Source of the DNA: Mytilus trossulus
Lineage: Eukaryota; Mollusca; Bivalvia; Mytilida; Mytilidae
Length of the DNA: 64,000 nucleotides
Direction: 5' to 3'
NCBI RefSeq assembly: GCF_036588685.1
Contig: NC_086377.1
Location: forward strand, 71,802,283 to 71,866,282
Positions 1 through 13,600 of the stretch are shown here, in pieces. Below the pieces are notes generated by a model. The model was given only the letters and a program-made list of their open reading frames with translations. It had not been told where the DNA came from and made no database searches. Position 1 is the stretch's first letter, and the number at the start of each line of letters is the position of its first letter. A program made the translations under genes and the position numbers.

Positions 1-3000
1 TCACTGTAAATTTGTCAACTTTTTCGATAATTCTAATAGATGATACCTTAAATCGGTCATTTGATCAAGATGATTTTGAATATGTAATGACAATTGTATC
101 TGAAGTAAACTTGAACCAAGTTAATTTCTTGTAACAAAACTATATTTTGTAGTAAATTTTACCCCTTTTTGATAATTCATTCTGATATGTCATTTTATCG
201 ACCATATTCTAAAAATAGTTGTATATAATATATATCCAAATCTGTCAACGATTTTAATCACGATTTTTTTAAAATTTCACTGTAAATTTTACAAGTTTTT
301 CGATAATTGTAATAGATGATACCTTAAATCGGTCATTTGATCAAGATAAATTTTTAACATGTATTGACATTTGTATCTGAAGTAAACTTTAACCAACTTA
401 ATTTCTTTTAACAAAATTATTTTTTTTAGTAAATTCTACCCCTTTTTGATAATTCATTCTGATATGTCATTTTATCGACCATATTCTAAAGATAGTTGTA
501 TAGAATATATTACCAAACCTGTCAACGGTTTTAATCACGATTTTTTTTTAATTTCACTAAATTTGACAACTTTTTCGATAATTGTAATAGATGATACCTT
601 AAATCGGTCATTTGATCAAGATAAATTTATTACATGTAATGACAATTGTATCTGAAGTAAATTTAAACCAACTTAATTTCTTTTATCAAATTTATATTTT
701 TTAGTAAATTCTACCCTTTTTTGATAACTCGTTCTGATATGACAATATATCGACCATATTCTAAAGATAGTTTTATAGAACATATTACCAAACCTGTCAA
801 CGGTTTAAATCACGATTTTTTAAAATTTCACTGTTAATTTTAGACAACTTTTTCGATAATTGTTATAGATGATACCTTAAAATCGGTCATTTGTTCAAGA
901 TAAACTTATAATATGTAATGACAATTGTATCTGAAATAAACTTGAACCAACTTAATTTCTTTTAACACAATTATATTTTTTAGTAAATTCCACCCTTTTG
1001 AATAATTCATTCTGATATGACATTATATCGACCATATTCTAAAGATAGTTGTACAGAATTTATAACCAAGCCTGTCAACGGTTTAAATCACGATTTTTTA
1101 AAATTTCACTGTTAATTTTAGACAACTTTTTCGATAATTGTAATAGATGAACCTTAAATCGGTCATTTGATCAAGATAAATTTATATTATGTAATGACAA
1201 TTGTATCTAAAGTAAAATTGAACCAACTGAATTTCTTGTAATAAAATTATATGTTTTAGTAAATTCTACCCCTTTTTGATAATTCATTCTGATATGTCAT
1301 TTTATCGACCATATTCTAAAGATGGTTGTATATAATATATTACCAAACCTGTCAACGGTTTTAATCACGATGTTCTAAAATTTCACTGTAAATTTGACAA
1401 GTTTTTCGATAATTGTAATAGATGATACCTTAAATCGGTCATCTGATCAAGATAAAGTTATAATATGTAATGAAATTTGTATCTGAAGTAAACTTGAACC
1501 AACTTAATTTCTTTTAACAAAATTATATTTTTTAGTTAATTTTACCCCTTTTTGACAATTCATTCTGTTATGACATTATATCGACCATATTCTTAAGATA
1601 TATTTATAGAATATATTACAAAGCCTGCCAACGGCTTTAATCAAGTTTTGTTTTTAAATTTCACTGTTAATTTGATAACTTTTTCGATAATTGTAATATA
1701 TGATACCTCAAATTGGTCATTTGATCAAGATAAATTTATAATATGTAATGACAATTGTATCTGAAGTAAACTTGAACCAACTTAATTTCTTTTAACAAAA
1801 TTATTTTTGTTTAGTAAATTCTACCCTATTTTAATAATTCATTCTGATATGACATTATATCGACCATATTTTAAAGATTGTTGTATAGCATATATTACCA
1901 AACCTGCTAAATCGGTGATTTGATCAAGATAAATTTATAATATGTAATGACAATTGTATCTGAAGTAAACTTGAACCAACTTAATTTCTTGTAACAAAAT
2001 TATATTTTTTAGTAAATTCTACCCTATTTTAATAATTCATTCTGATATGACATTACATCGACCATATTTTAAAGATAGTTGTATAGCATATATTACCAAA
2101 CCTGCCAACGGCTTTAATTAAGTTTTTTTTTATAATTTCAGTGTAAATTTGACAACTTTTTCGATAATTGTAATAGATGATAACTAAAATCGGTTATTTC
2201 ATCAAGATAAATTTATATTATGTAATGACAATTGTATCTGAAGTAAACTTGAACCAACTTAATTTCTTGTAACAAAATTATATTTTTTAGTAAATTCTAC
2301 CCCTTTTTGATTATTCATTCTGATATGTCATTATATCGTCCATATTCTAAAGATTGTTGTATATGATGTATTACCAAACCTGTCAACGGTTTTAATCACG
2401 ATTTTTTAAAAATTTCACTGTAAATCTGACGATTTTTGCGATAATTGTAATAGATGATACCTTAAATCGGTCATTTGAACAAGATAAATTTATAATATGT
2501 AATGACAATTCTATCTGAAGTAAACTTGAACCAACTTAATTTCTTTTAACAAAATTTATTTTTTAGTAGATTCTACCTATTTTGTTAATTCATTCTGATA
2601 TGACATTATATCGACCATATTCTAAAAATAGGTGTATAGAATATGTTATCAAACCTGACAACGGTTTTAATGAAGAATTTTTTTTAAATTTTACTGTAAA
2701 TTTGACTATTTTTTCGATAATTGTAATAGATGATACCTTAAATCTGTCATTTGATCAAGATAGATTTATAATATGTAATGACAATTGTATCTGAAGTAAA
2801 CTTAAACCAACGTAATTTCTTTTAACAAAATTATATTTTTAAGTAAATTCTACCCCATTGGAATAATTCATTCTGATATGACATTATATCGACCATATTC
2901 TAAAGATAGTTGTATAGCATATATTATCAAACCTGTCAACGGTTTTAATCACGATTTCTTAAAATTTCAATGTAAATTTGACAACTTTTTCGATAATTGT

Positions 3001-6000
3001 AATAGATGATACCTTAAATTGGTCATTTGATCAAGATAGATTTATAACATGTAATGACAATTGTATCTGAAGTAGACTTGAACCAATTTAATTTCTTTAA
3101 ACAATATTTTATTTTTTTAGTAAGTTCTACCCTTTTTGATAATTCATTCTAATATGACATTATATCGACCATATTCTAAAGATAGTTGTATAGAATATAT
3201 TACCAAGCCTGCCAACGGCTTTAATCAAGTTTTTGTTGTTAAATTTGACTGTAAATTTGACAACTTTTTCGATAATTGTAATAGATGATACCTTAAATCG
3301 ATCATTTGATCAAGATAAATTTATAACATGTAATGACAATTGTATCTGAATTAGACTTGAACCAATTTAATTTCTTTAAACAATATTTTTTTTTTTTTAG
3401 TAAATTCTACCCTTTTTGATAATTCATTCTGATATGACATTATATCGACCATATTCTAAAGATAGTTGTATAGAATATATTACCAAGCCTGCCAACGGCT
3501 TTAATCAAGTTTTTGTTGTTAAATTTGACTGTAAATTTGACAACTTTTTCGATAATTGTAATAGATGATACCTTAAATCGATCATTTGATCAAGATAAAT
3601 TTATAATATGTAATGACAATTGTATCTGAAGTAAACTTAAACCAACTTAATTTATTTTAACAAAATTATATTTTTTAGTAAATTCTACCTATTTTGATAA
3701 TTCATTCTGATATGACATTATATCGACCATATTCTAAAGATAGTTGTATAGCATATATTATCAAACCTGTCAACGGTTTTAATCACGATTTCTTAAAATT
3801 TCAATGTAAATTTGACAACTTTTTCGATAATTGTAATAGATGATACCTTAAATCGGTCATTTGATCAAGATAGATTTATAACATGTAATGACAATTGTAT
3901 CTAAATTAGACTTGAACCAATTTAATTTCTTTAAACAATATTTTATTTTTTTAGTAAATTCTACCCTTTTTGATAATTCATTCTGATATGACATTATATC
4001 GACCATATTCTAAAGATAGTTGTATAGAATATATTACCAAGCCTGCCAACGGCTTTAATCAAGTTTTTGTTGTTAAATTTGACTGTAAATTTGACAACTT
4101 TTTCGATAATTGTAATAGATGATACCTTAAATCGGTCATTTGATCAAGATAAATTTATAATATGTAATGACAATTGTATCTGAAGTAAACTTAAACCAAC
4201 TTAATTTATTTTAACAAAATTATATTTTTTTAGTAAATTCTACCCTTTTTGATAATTCATTCTGATATGACATTATATCGACCATATTCTAAAGATAGTT
4301 GTATAGAATATATACTGAGTGCCACTGAAAACGCAACACCTTTGTTTTTCCAAAAAATCTTATAACTTGTATTCTATTTATATTAGAACTTTGTATATTT
4401 GGTTTAAATTGACTTTTAATCTAAATGAAGACAACTTAACGGTTGAGTAATTTTTGGAACAAATGCGAAGTAAGGATTATTTTGAACGGACATAAACCGA
4501 TTTCACCTCATTTCAACCTACGCACGATTATCACGATTTGGTCATTTAAAGCTTGGCTAATGTCATGAATTGTCCCGCCCTTATTTGTAAGGAAACTGCA
4601 ATAAACATCTGAGTAAATGCCAGGACTTTCTGACAACCAGCGACATGCAGTTTTGGGCATGATCCAATGAAGCCTTTCACTGCATACAATTACGAGAAGA
4701 CTGAAGTTGTAGCCTCTACAATAACACAAATCAGCCATAAATTCAACCAAAATGGATCATTTAATGATTAGCGACATCCCGGGGTACAAAAAGCAAGAAA
4801 CACTCAGCCAGACCGTTACATTTGGTCTAAAACATATTCGATATTGACTGTGATGGGTGTACAAAGTTCACGAGAGTATAATGGTAGTCACGGTACATCC
4901 CTTGGAGCAATTTCAGTAAAGCACCATTTGCGCAGAAATTGTTAAAGAGCACCAAAGTCTTTCGTTAGTGAGTTCTAAACGGCCGTTAGGCGTAAATATC
5001 GAATTCTGTAGCCCAAAAATCATTCATTGTGTGCTAAAAAAGTCAGAAGGGGTTACATAGACATTTGGCACCAATCTTGGCCAAAAGTCATGTGTATCGC
5101 CCGATTTTGGTGCGATCGAGAAAATTTTGCATCAGATTGACCATGGTTTAGACGATGAAAACCAACACCATTATCGTAAAGTCTGCTTGAGTTTGATATG
5201 CGGGACAAGTGGAACATCATTCATCGAGATCACATTAAACGTCCGGGATGATTAGTTCCACGGCGCTGTCGAGATTGCGCTGCACAACGGGGTTGTAACA
5301 TGTTTTGTTAGGACTGCAAGTTGATGATTCGACATTGGATGTTTCGTTTACCTATAGCGCATTAAAGATGACAATGAGACATTTTTGTTTGATATCAATC
5401 TATTGTTAGAAGTGTTAATTTTCAAGAACAATTTCTTTTAAAAGATTATCATTTCTAATATAAATTTTATTTTTGAAAAACCAAGTGTTGCGTTTTCATC
5501 GGCACTCAGTATATTACCAAACCTGTCAACGGTTTTAAATACGATTTTTTAAAATTTCACTGTAAATTTGACAAGTTTTTCGATAATTGTAATAGATGAT
5601 ACCTTAAATCGGTCATTTGATCAAGATAGATTTATAAGATGTAATGACAATTGTATCTGAAGTAAACTTGAACCAATTCAATTTCTTTAAACAATATTAT
5701 ATTTTTTTTTAGTAAATTCTACCCTTTTTGATAATTCATTCTGATATGACATTATATCGACCATATTTTAAAGATAGTTGTATAGCATATATTACCAAAC
5801 CTGTCAACGGTTTCAATCACGATTTTCTTAAATTTCTATGTAAATTTGACAACTTTTTCGATAATAGTAAAAGATGATACCTCAAATCGGTCATATGATC
5901 AAGATAAATTTATAAAATGTAATGACAATTGTATCTGAAGTAAACTTGAACCAATTTAATTTCTTTAATCAATATTATATTTTTTTTATAGTAAATTCTA

Positions 6001-6625
6001 CCCTTTTTGATAATTCATTCTGAAAAATGACATTATATCGGCCATATTCTAAAGATAGTTGTATAGAATATATTACCAAATCTGTCAACGGTTTTGATCA
6101 CGATTTTTTAAAATTTCACTGTAAATTTGACAAGTTTTTCGATAATTGTAATAGATGATACCTTAAATCGGTCATTTGATCTAGATAGATTTATAATATG
6201 TAATGACAATTGTATCTGAAGTAAACTTGAACCAACTTAATTTCTTTTAACAAAATTATATTTTTTTAGTAAATTCTACCCCTGTTTGATAATTCGTTCT
6301 GATATGACAATATATCGACCATTTTCTAAAGATAGTTGTATAGAATATATTACCAAGCCTTCCAACAGCTTTAATCAATTTTTTTTTAAAAATTTCACCG
6401 TAAATTTGACAACTTTTTTCGATAATTGTAATAGATGATACCTTAAATCGGTCATTTGATCAAGATAAATTTATAATATGTAATAACATTTGTATCTGAA
6501 GTAAACTTGAACGAACTTAATTTCTTTTAACAAAATTATATTTTTTAGTAAATTCTACCCCTTTTTGATAATTCATTCTGATATGACATTATATCGACCA
6601 TATTCTAAAGATAGTTGTAAAGAAC
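1..6625. repeat. Satellite array, ~277-bp unit, about 20 copies
   Basis: The landmark GATAATTCATTCTGATATG recurs at about 171, 448, 723, 1001, 1278, 1554, 1832, 2031, 2309, 2584, 2861, 3139, 3417, 3700, 3971, 4249, 5730, 6010, 6287 and 6567, a period near 277 bp. The 1832-2031 unit is about 78 bp short. Two variants alternate: type A with CCTGTCAACGGTTTTAATCACG and type B with GCCTGCCAACGGCTTTAATC plus a TTGTTGTT stretch. The array enters from the left edge and ends near 6625. Short ORFs of about 70 codons at 446-655 and 2582-2794 lie inside units. They are not kept in other copies, so they are taken as chance. Confidence 0.97.
4313..5511 (-). mobile_element. Tc1/mariner-type element inserted in the satellite
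   Basis: The ends are imperfect inverted repeats of about 35 bp: CTGAGTGCC..GAAAACGCAACAC on the left and its complement on the right. Removing TACTGAG..CTCAGTA plus one TA restores the satellite consensus GAATATATTACC, so this is a TA-duplicating insertion. At 1.2 kb it has the length of a full Tc1/mariner element. No intact transposase remains. A minus-strand reading at 4508-4750 ends with a weakly transposase-like stretch (a SESP motif, then TIHDISQALND), as expected near the C terminus of a minus-strand Tc1 transposase. Frameshifts and stops fill the rest. The element type is supported by ends and target; the coding trace is weak. Confidence 0.8.
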
Positions 6626-8465
6626 ATAAACATAAAGTATACAACATATCTATGAAAAATATATATCTGAAATAGTATTATATCTGAAGCTACAATGTAC
6701 TTATAATGCAATCACTAATAATTACAGTAGGAATCAATCGGGATAATCCACTGAAATATTATCAAATATTAGATTACCAGTATCAAAAGTAGAGCTAAAA
6801 TATTTAACAATGGTCTGTCAAAATATCTATTAAAGCCTTCCCTGCTTCTAGCTCTATTCGTGAAAATAAACCTCTATCGATACAGCTTAATATGTAATAG
6901 GGCTTCTGTCCCACTTTGCTGGTGTCACTTCGGGTTTATCAGTAGGTGGACCTGCAGACCGTCACAAAATCACCAATGTGTAACCACTTCGATTGTGTCC
7001 TCTCTCGACCTAATCGGCGAGGCAAAACTGGAGGTGCATCATCTTCGTGTAAGGAATCAGGTTCCTGTACATCTACATCATAGGCGTCCCCATCGACTCT
7101 GGAGTAAGTAGTACATCTTCATGTCCATCAAGAGTCGGTTTCATCATCTGACATCATCAACACTGGATGAAGTGCTGTGAGCCATTGGTTGTTGGACAAT
7201 TATCTCATAATCATCCCTATCGGTTTCCTCCATTGTACAGTATGTGTTCGAGCTGTTCTTGTTGGCAATACAAGATTCCTAATTTAATGTTCGCTAACGC
7301 CCCTCGCCACTATCTTTCTGTACAACATAGACATAAATATGTTTTTGTTCGTTCGGTTGTTCAAGTAAAGGTATGTATCGTTCTCCCTTTTATCGCTCAG
7401 CTTTTGTTTACCATCAAAGTCAGACGGTTTACCTTTAAATGAATTTGTTAGCCAGTAAAATTCTTAAATTCAGATTTTTTTCCTAAATTTTTTAAAAATA
7501 TATTAGTTCAAAATTAATTATAAGAAATACACAAAATATATGGTTGAACGTATATCAACACTGAGTTGATTTCACAAATCAAGATACAAGATTGTTCAAA
7601 ATGGCAAGAAGCAGACGCGGGATAATACCTGTGCTATGACATCGAATTCAAAGATGCATATGTCCTGCTGTACAGTGGCCTAGGTCTATACGTCGGTTAA
7701 CATCGACCGAGAAGTTGCAGTATAGTGATATAATTAAAATTGCAACTTTGTGTAAGTGAACTCTCTTCCATTGGCCTTATTTTATCAATGGACTATAATG
7801 CTAGGACTATGTGAACATTCGGGTGACGTTCGATATTTCAGAGCATTGTTTAAGCTATTCAATAGACACCAATCAAGACAGTTTGCATGGAATGTAGAGA
7901 GACAACGCTATGAATATGTAGATGGAACACAGAAAGTTTTGGGTTGAGTATGTATATTATATTAACACAGTATTTTGTTTCAGTATCATATACTTTAACA
8001 TTTTTTGTTTATGTTGAACAAGAGACGCAAACTGTTGAAATTATCGGTAAAAGTGCTTACATGTTTTACTTATATCGCATTGCTATACACTCCGTAAAGA
8101 TACGCCGTTGTAAGATATGCAAGCGCAGAATGATCTTATTTTTTTAAATGTTAAACACTACTTATAAGTTTCAGATATGATAGATTAAAAGAATATTTCG
8201 TATTTAAATAACTGAAAGAGAGTTGGGGAAGTATAGATGTGAATAAACATCGCGTTTGAAATAAATGCTTCGTTTAAAAAACCAAAATACCGTATTAATT
8301 GCCGTGACCTCAACTTTGAATAGATGTTTATAACCAAGTTAAACTTAATTTGCATATCCAAAAATAGTTGTTTATTGTTTATAGCCTCAAGTTTGAGTGT
8401 TCGGTCACCATAGTTAACTCACTTAAGATTTTTTGGGTACAAATTTTTTCATTTTTGTTTTGATA
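6626..8465. other. No gene recognised
   Basis: Unique-looking AT-rich DNA between the satellite edge and the Merlin relic. Short ORFs at 6860-7111, 7167-7442, 7756-7947 and 7944-8147 show no domain I know and no splice support. The 63-codon one at 7756 has a plausible globular composition but cannot be named. Confidence 0.5.
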
Positions 8466-9240
8466 ATGGCTGAAGGAGGAAAAGATAAGACAAAGAAAAT
8501 TCAAAGTGTTGGTAACTTTAATTATAGAAAACTTTAATTAAAGGAAATAAGGGAATGACATATCGGTGTCTGATTTCACTAATCCTTGGACCTTTTATGG
8601 TCTTTTATAGCAAGGATGATAAGTTTGTTAATAATCGGCTAAGACAAGAAAAATCTCCTTCTAGCAGAATATGACTGCATAAAATGTAGTAAACCATGCA
8701 GGATAGGTGACCGAAAGGACAAACAAGGAAGTCAGAGCTTCAGATGCCTACAGAATAAAAACCATAAATACTCGGTTTTTACCTATTCATATTTCAGCAA
8801 ATCCAACGCAGACTGTAGGGATGTCTTACAATTTATTAGGGGGTATCTTGAAAGAAATTCCTTACATTTGTGTACTGTAAACGCCGGTATTTCATATAAT
8901 ACAACTGCAGTGTTTTGGGCAAAACAGTTGAGACAACTTTTCACTCAATATGTATTCAATAACATGTTCTCGATGACATTTGATGGAGAGGTTGAATTAG
9001 ACGATTCACTTTTTGGTCGAAAATGTAAATATCATAAGGGAAAGGACACCGGATGTAAAGTTTTGATATTGTATCCGGTAGACAGAAGAAACAAACAAAC
9101 GCTTATCCCTTTGATCATGAAGCATGTTAAACCTGGTGCAACAATATTTTCGGACGGTTGGGCAGCATATTTAACTAAATGATGAAGGGTTTAGCAATTT
9201 TACTGTGTCCCACAAGACAACATTTAGACCGGTATTACTT
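8466..9240 (+). pseudogene. Merlin-type DDE transposase relic
   Basis: From an ATG at 8466 the reading is broken by stops and frameshifts, but family features survive in order. There is an N-terminal start (MAEGGKDK..), a zinc-ribbon-like cluster (CIKCSKPC followed by FRC) near 8680-8750, and an open block at 8868-9182. That block contains GEVELDDSLFGRK..KGKDTG, the first catalytic part of the IS1595/ISXO2-like fold used by Merlin transposons, followed by TIFSDGWAAY with the second aspartate. At 9179 a frameshift moves the reading to DEGFSNFTVSHKTTF, which continues the family pattern. The C-terminal part is lost where a SINE-like repeat begins near 9305. No terminal repeats were identified. 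The element is inactive. Confidence 0.82.
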
Positions 9241-9304
9241 TAGATGCATATGGCCTATAAATTATTCCACTTAAAGTTATCAAGGAAAAAAGTAAAGTGT
9301 TATA

Positions 9305-9400
9305 CGCTATAGATGTGAAGATGTTGTATGAGTGCCAATTAGACAACTTTCCGTACAAGTAACAATGTATTTAGAATTAACAATTATAGATCAAAGGGCT
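9305..9400 (+). repeat. SINE-like repeat copy
   Basis: Diverged copy of the dispersed family with GATGT..GTATGAGTGCCAATTAGACAACTTTCC followed by ATTATAGATCAAAG. It truncates the Merlin relic on its right side. Confidence 0.7.
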
Positions 9401-10206
9401 GCCGGTCAAATTACGGCATTAAAATGGAGGAATGTGGCAGATGTGGTTATTGCATACATTTTTTTTTATTTCATACATTTTGGTGCTTAATTTAACCTGT
9501 GTTCGCAAGTAATTCTTTAGATCTTTTTGATATAAAATTCCCATGCTTCTTTGTTGACATTTTCCTTTCACTATAGCAGTTAAATATACGAAGTTTTTCA
9601 TTGGTTATTTGTGAGGGGTAGATTTTCAATTATCATGAATTACACCAAGTATTACTTCACCTTATTATGCCAGATATTCAAGGTGATCAATAATCATGTG
9701 TGTTGTGTATAAATTTCTAATTAAAGCATGTCATTTAGTTAAATATGTTAATGTAAGAAATTAATAAATGGAAAACAACACGCTTTATAATTTATTGCGT
9801 CCGAAGCGCTTTTCTGGATTTACCTACATCAGGAACGCTCAAAGCCAAACATTTGAAATCCGAAGATGTATTAGTACCGGAAATCGTTGAAGATTTATAT
9901 GTCAAAAATACCAAAAATAAATAGCCAAATTCGTCTTAAGCCAACTTAGCCTGAGGTAGTTGAAACCTTAGTTTCATAATAATTTCAAAATTTATAAACA
10001 GACAATTTTAGTAAAGTTTGTTAAATCATGTCAGTACCGAAGCACTGACTACTGAGCTGATGGTACCCTCGGGAACTGATAGTCCACCAGCAGAGGTATC
10101 GACCCAGTGATGTAAAAAATGGAAAACAACACGTACTAAAGTAGTATTTATATATTTATAATAGATTTTCATGATATTTTGTAGATTGAAATACGCATAT
10201 CCCCCC
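9401..10206. other. No gene recognised
   Basis: AT-rich sequence without supported coding potential. The 60-codon minus ORF at 9419-9601 has no recognisable feature. Confidence 0.5.
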
Positions 10207-10268
10207 TTCTGATAATTTATTCCAATGGTACCTTAAATCGACCACATTTTAAGGATAGTTGTATAGAG
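10207..10268 (+). repeat. Isolated diverged fragment of the 277-bp satellite
   Basis: GATAATTTATTCC..AAATCGACCACATTTTAAGGATAGTTGTATAGAG matches the satellite segment around GATAATTCATTCTGATATG..CGACCATATTCTAAAGATAGTTGTATAGAA with substitutions. It lies 3.6 kb outside the array and directly adjoins the Gypsy integrase relic. Confidence 0.75.
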
Positions 10269-10625
10269 TGATGTTCTCAAATCCAAATTCAGTATCTATT
10301 GGAAGTCGAGGTTCTCGTCCAAACATTAATGAAAATGGTGAATATCCAGTAGTCTCCTGTTTAGTGCAGTTGTATGCATTGCCAATTGGACCAAGGTATT
10401 GTTTCATGTTACTCTTTTGATCAATTTGTAATGTTCCATATATGTTTAGAAGTGTTCTATTGAAACTGTCACACTGGCCGTTTCCCCATCTGATGGTGAG
10501 GCGTTGATCTTGATTTCTTAATTCCTGTAAGTTGACATAGTTCCTTAAGAAGTCGACTCTCAAAATTTCCTCCTAGGTCCGAGTGTAATTCTTTGAGGAC
10601 GACTTAGTTTACTCAACTGTGTTAA
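10269..10625 (-). pseudogene. Ty3/Gypsy integrase fragment, frameshifted
   Basis: Read on the minus strand, the fragment covers the second half of a retrotransposon integrase core. It has HSDLGGNFES with the second catalytic aspartate, the GNGQC..FNRTLLN motif, then NAYNCTKQETTGYSPF and MFGREPRLPID, all typical of Ty3/Gypsy Pol. A single-base frameshift lies between the HSD block and the GNGQ block. Upstream sequence (10,626 onward) no longer reads as Pol, and downstream it stops at the satellite fragment, so both ends are truncated. This is a dead retrotransposon fragment. Confidence 0.88.
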
Positions 10626-13600
10626 TTGATTGCATTGGTATTTTATTTATGTTAACCTGTATAACTTGGCTATGACAAATATTTCATTGTTACTTTGGAA
10701 ATATTACACTGGGATTATCTTCCATTATTTTGAACATCCTATATTTTAACCTTTTAAACTTGTAACCGTTTCTCTCAATCGATCCGACTGAATACATACA
10801 GACATTTCTACGGTATACTTGTGTTGTCTCTTTGGACCACGTGAGCCAAAAAGTATACTAATCTTGAGAAAGTAAAATTGTAACTGAAATAAATAGTTGC
10901 AATTATCCAACCAAATCATTATATTTGGCTGGTAGTTGAGTAAGAAAAAAAAGATGATGGTTGCCTAAGTGCCTTGCTGATAAGAACTGAATTAATGGAA
11001 ACTGTAAAATGAAGTTCATGTTGTTAAATTTCTCGTTTTCTTATGAGCTTGAAAGGGGATGCAAGCTTCCTTGGTTTGACTGACTCATTCCCCAAAATGC
11101 TAGTCAATACTAACCATCCCTTCATTGTATGAAACTTGTGGTAATTTCTCAGAAATATGCATTCACTAAAACACAAGTTATTGTTTAAAAACTACAAACA
11201 TGCTATTTATGGCTTCCAATTCCTAAACAATTGGGACCATAACTCCCAGAATAAATCCCAACATTCCTTTACCGGTTTTGAACCTTGCGGTGAAAAACTT
11301 ATTGTCAAGAAACTGAATGTCTATTGGAACGACGAAGACGACAGTATGATTGCATTATACGACGCAAAAAAAATATTTCGGGGTCGTATAATAATAACAA
11401 GATGTTAACATTGACTGTTTATGTGTTATGTAGTATATGTCTATTTCGAGAGGTAACCTCTCATCAGTTCTCATCCTCTTCTCAACAATTTAAAGGTATG
11501 AAAACTATTTTGTTTGTAAGACAAGCACTCAAAGCAAGACATATCTGAAAAATGAAGCCAAAATCAATCAGCAAGGGCCTTGACGAAAAAAGAAACCTGG
11601 TAGGGTTATTATAAAAAGTACATCAATTTATTTGTTCAAATCCAGTATAATGTGTTGGGTTGGTTATTTGTATTTGATGTAATTATGCAAGTCCGAAATT
11701 GTATTTCTTACTGAAAGTTTCTCAGGTGGAGCTTCATTCTTCTTGTTTGGTGGAACTCGCTTTTAAAAGGATCCATAAGGATTATTATTTTTTTCTTTGT
11801 ATCAAAAATCTGCAATGAAAAATAAAATTCCTTAAAGTTCCTTAGCCAGAGTTCACTAAACATTATTTTACAAGTTTTTAAATTTCTATTTCATAAAACA
11901 TTTCATTTTTCTATAAGAACAACATAAAAAAACATTTTTTTTTGTAAAAGTAAATTTTTGGGGTCATCAAATGATGCTCTCAGTCAACATTATACCAAAA
12001 ACGCATTTTTTTTAATTTTTTTTTTAAATGTTCTTCACTTTTTTTATTCTTACCAAAACACCTGAATATATTTATATTTCAGCAAGTTTGAGCAAAACTG
12101 TGTGGAAAATCAGTGTATTTATCTTAATTGATAGCATGTACAAAATATTTAAAACTTTACAATCAAACTTAAACTACACCACAAATGGAGTTAAACATGT
12201 GATACTAGTATGTGAAGAGGCATTTTCCCTTGAAAAAGCCTGTTAGGTCGAAACGTTGGACTAAATAGGTTAAATTTATGAACAATTGTTTATTACTTTC
12301 ATTGAAGGAAATAAAAGAATCAAACATAAACTGACAAATAATATACTTGATGATGAATTGATAAATTGCTGTTGCTATTTATCTTACTACTAACAATAGC
12401 CACCCAATGAGATCTTTCATTAACACACTAGAAATGCACATCATGTTTTATAACTTCGTCCTAAAAACATCATTTATGTTATCAAGACAGGTCAACAACG
12501 TTTAGATTATTTTCAGTTATGTCAATAGTGATTACTTATAACTTGTAAATAGGGTTGTGATTGTATTTTAACGACTTTTTTTGTGACAATGAAGTGCAAT
12601 TTCCAAACACATACTGTACCAAATAAATTCGATAATCTGAATCAATTTAACTTTGGAATCCTTCTCCCCAATCCAGTATGTAAATCTTATGATTTCACCG
12701 TTGAGTAATTATATTTATGAATCTGAAGGCTTCTTCCTTTGATAATAGAAACAAATCATGTGTAACTGGAACATTTAAAAGTGGCCTTTTGTCAACAAGA
12801 TTGTGTAAATTTACTCTGTGAGCAGTCCAGTCTGGGGCAAAGCAATTGTAGTCTTTGTTTTTGTTGGTCATTCGTATATCATTTGTGGTAACATAGATGT
12901 CTAGATTGTCACCATTGATCTTCCCGTCTCATGGGCTATTTCCTGTATAATACGTACATATGAGGATCTGCAAATTCCTGGATTATATTTCTTTTTGATT
13001 CAGTCTTTTCAGAAGCTGCAAACATAGTAGAATAGTGAAAGTGAATTTTAAAGGAAAGTTCAATTATTGGAAATATTATAGGTTTTCAATAAATTATATA
13101 TATATATATATTGTTGTATCAATTTTAATTCCAAAAAAAAAATTACTGATAAAAATTACATGCATGTTAACAGATACCTATAATGGTTTGTCTGTGATCA
13201 GACAATGCTGGATGCTATCATTGTGGTCATCTTTGGTTGTCACTACCTGATTTGTCTCAAAGAACAGGTAGGAAAACAATATCTTATTTCATGTTATTCA
13301 TGTTATTTTAGCTCACCTGGCTATCTGTTGTCAGTTGTTGTTACTTAAAACAATCTTACTTTATCATTTTGAACACAATCCTTATTTGGATATCTAGTTT
13401 AAAACATGTGTCTGATGACTTACTGTCAAGCAAGATGGGTGACATGGCTAAAAAATGAATGCAAGTTTTGTCTTTTAGCATAAAAAAAATTGCCCAAAGG
13501 CTTAGTTAACATCAGTGTATATTGACAAAAAGAGATGTAAAGCATAGTTTGTCTCTGAAAATACCAAATTTTTATCTGATCAAGTAAAATTGAAGTCCAT

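Noticed and set aside
446-2794. Two related ~70-codon ORFs in satellite units, possibly a repeated peptide gene
   Set aside because: Only two of about twenty units are open; the unit length is not a multiple of three and other copies have stops and indels.
1-6625. CRISPR-like array
   Set aside because: Whole units repeat without unique spacers and the genome is eukaryotic.
6860-7442. Two adjoining plus-strand ORFs of 83 and 91 codons
   Set aside because: No start context, no domain and no splice signals; composition is irregular.
11157-11548. Overlapping plus-strand ORFs that might be a small secreted protein
   Set aside because: No signal peptide in a proper position and no conserved pattern; overlapping frames argue for chance.
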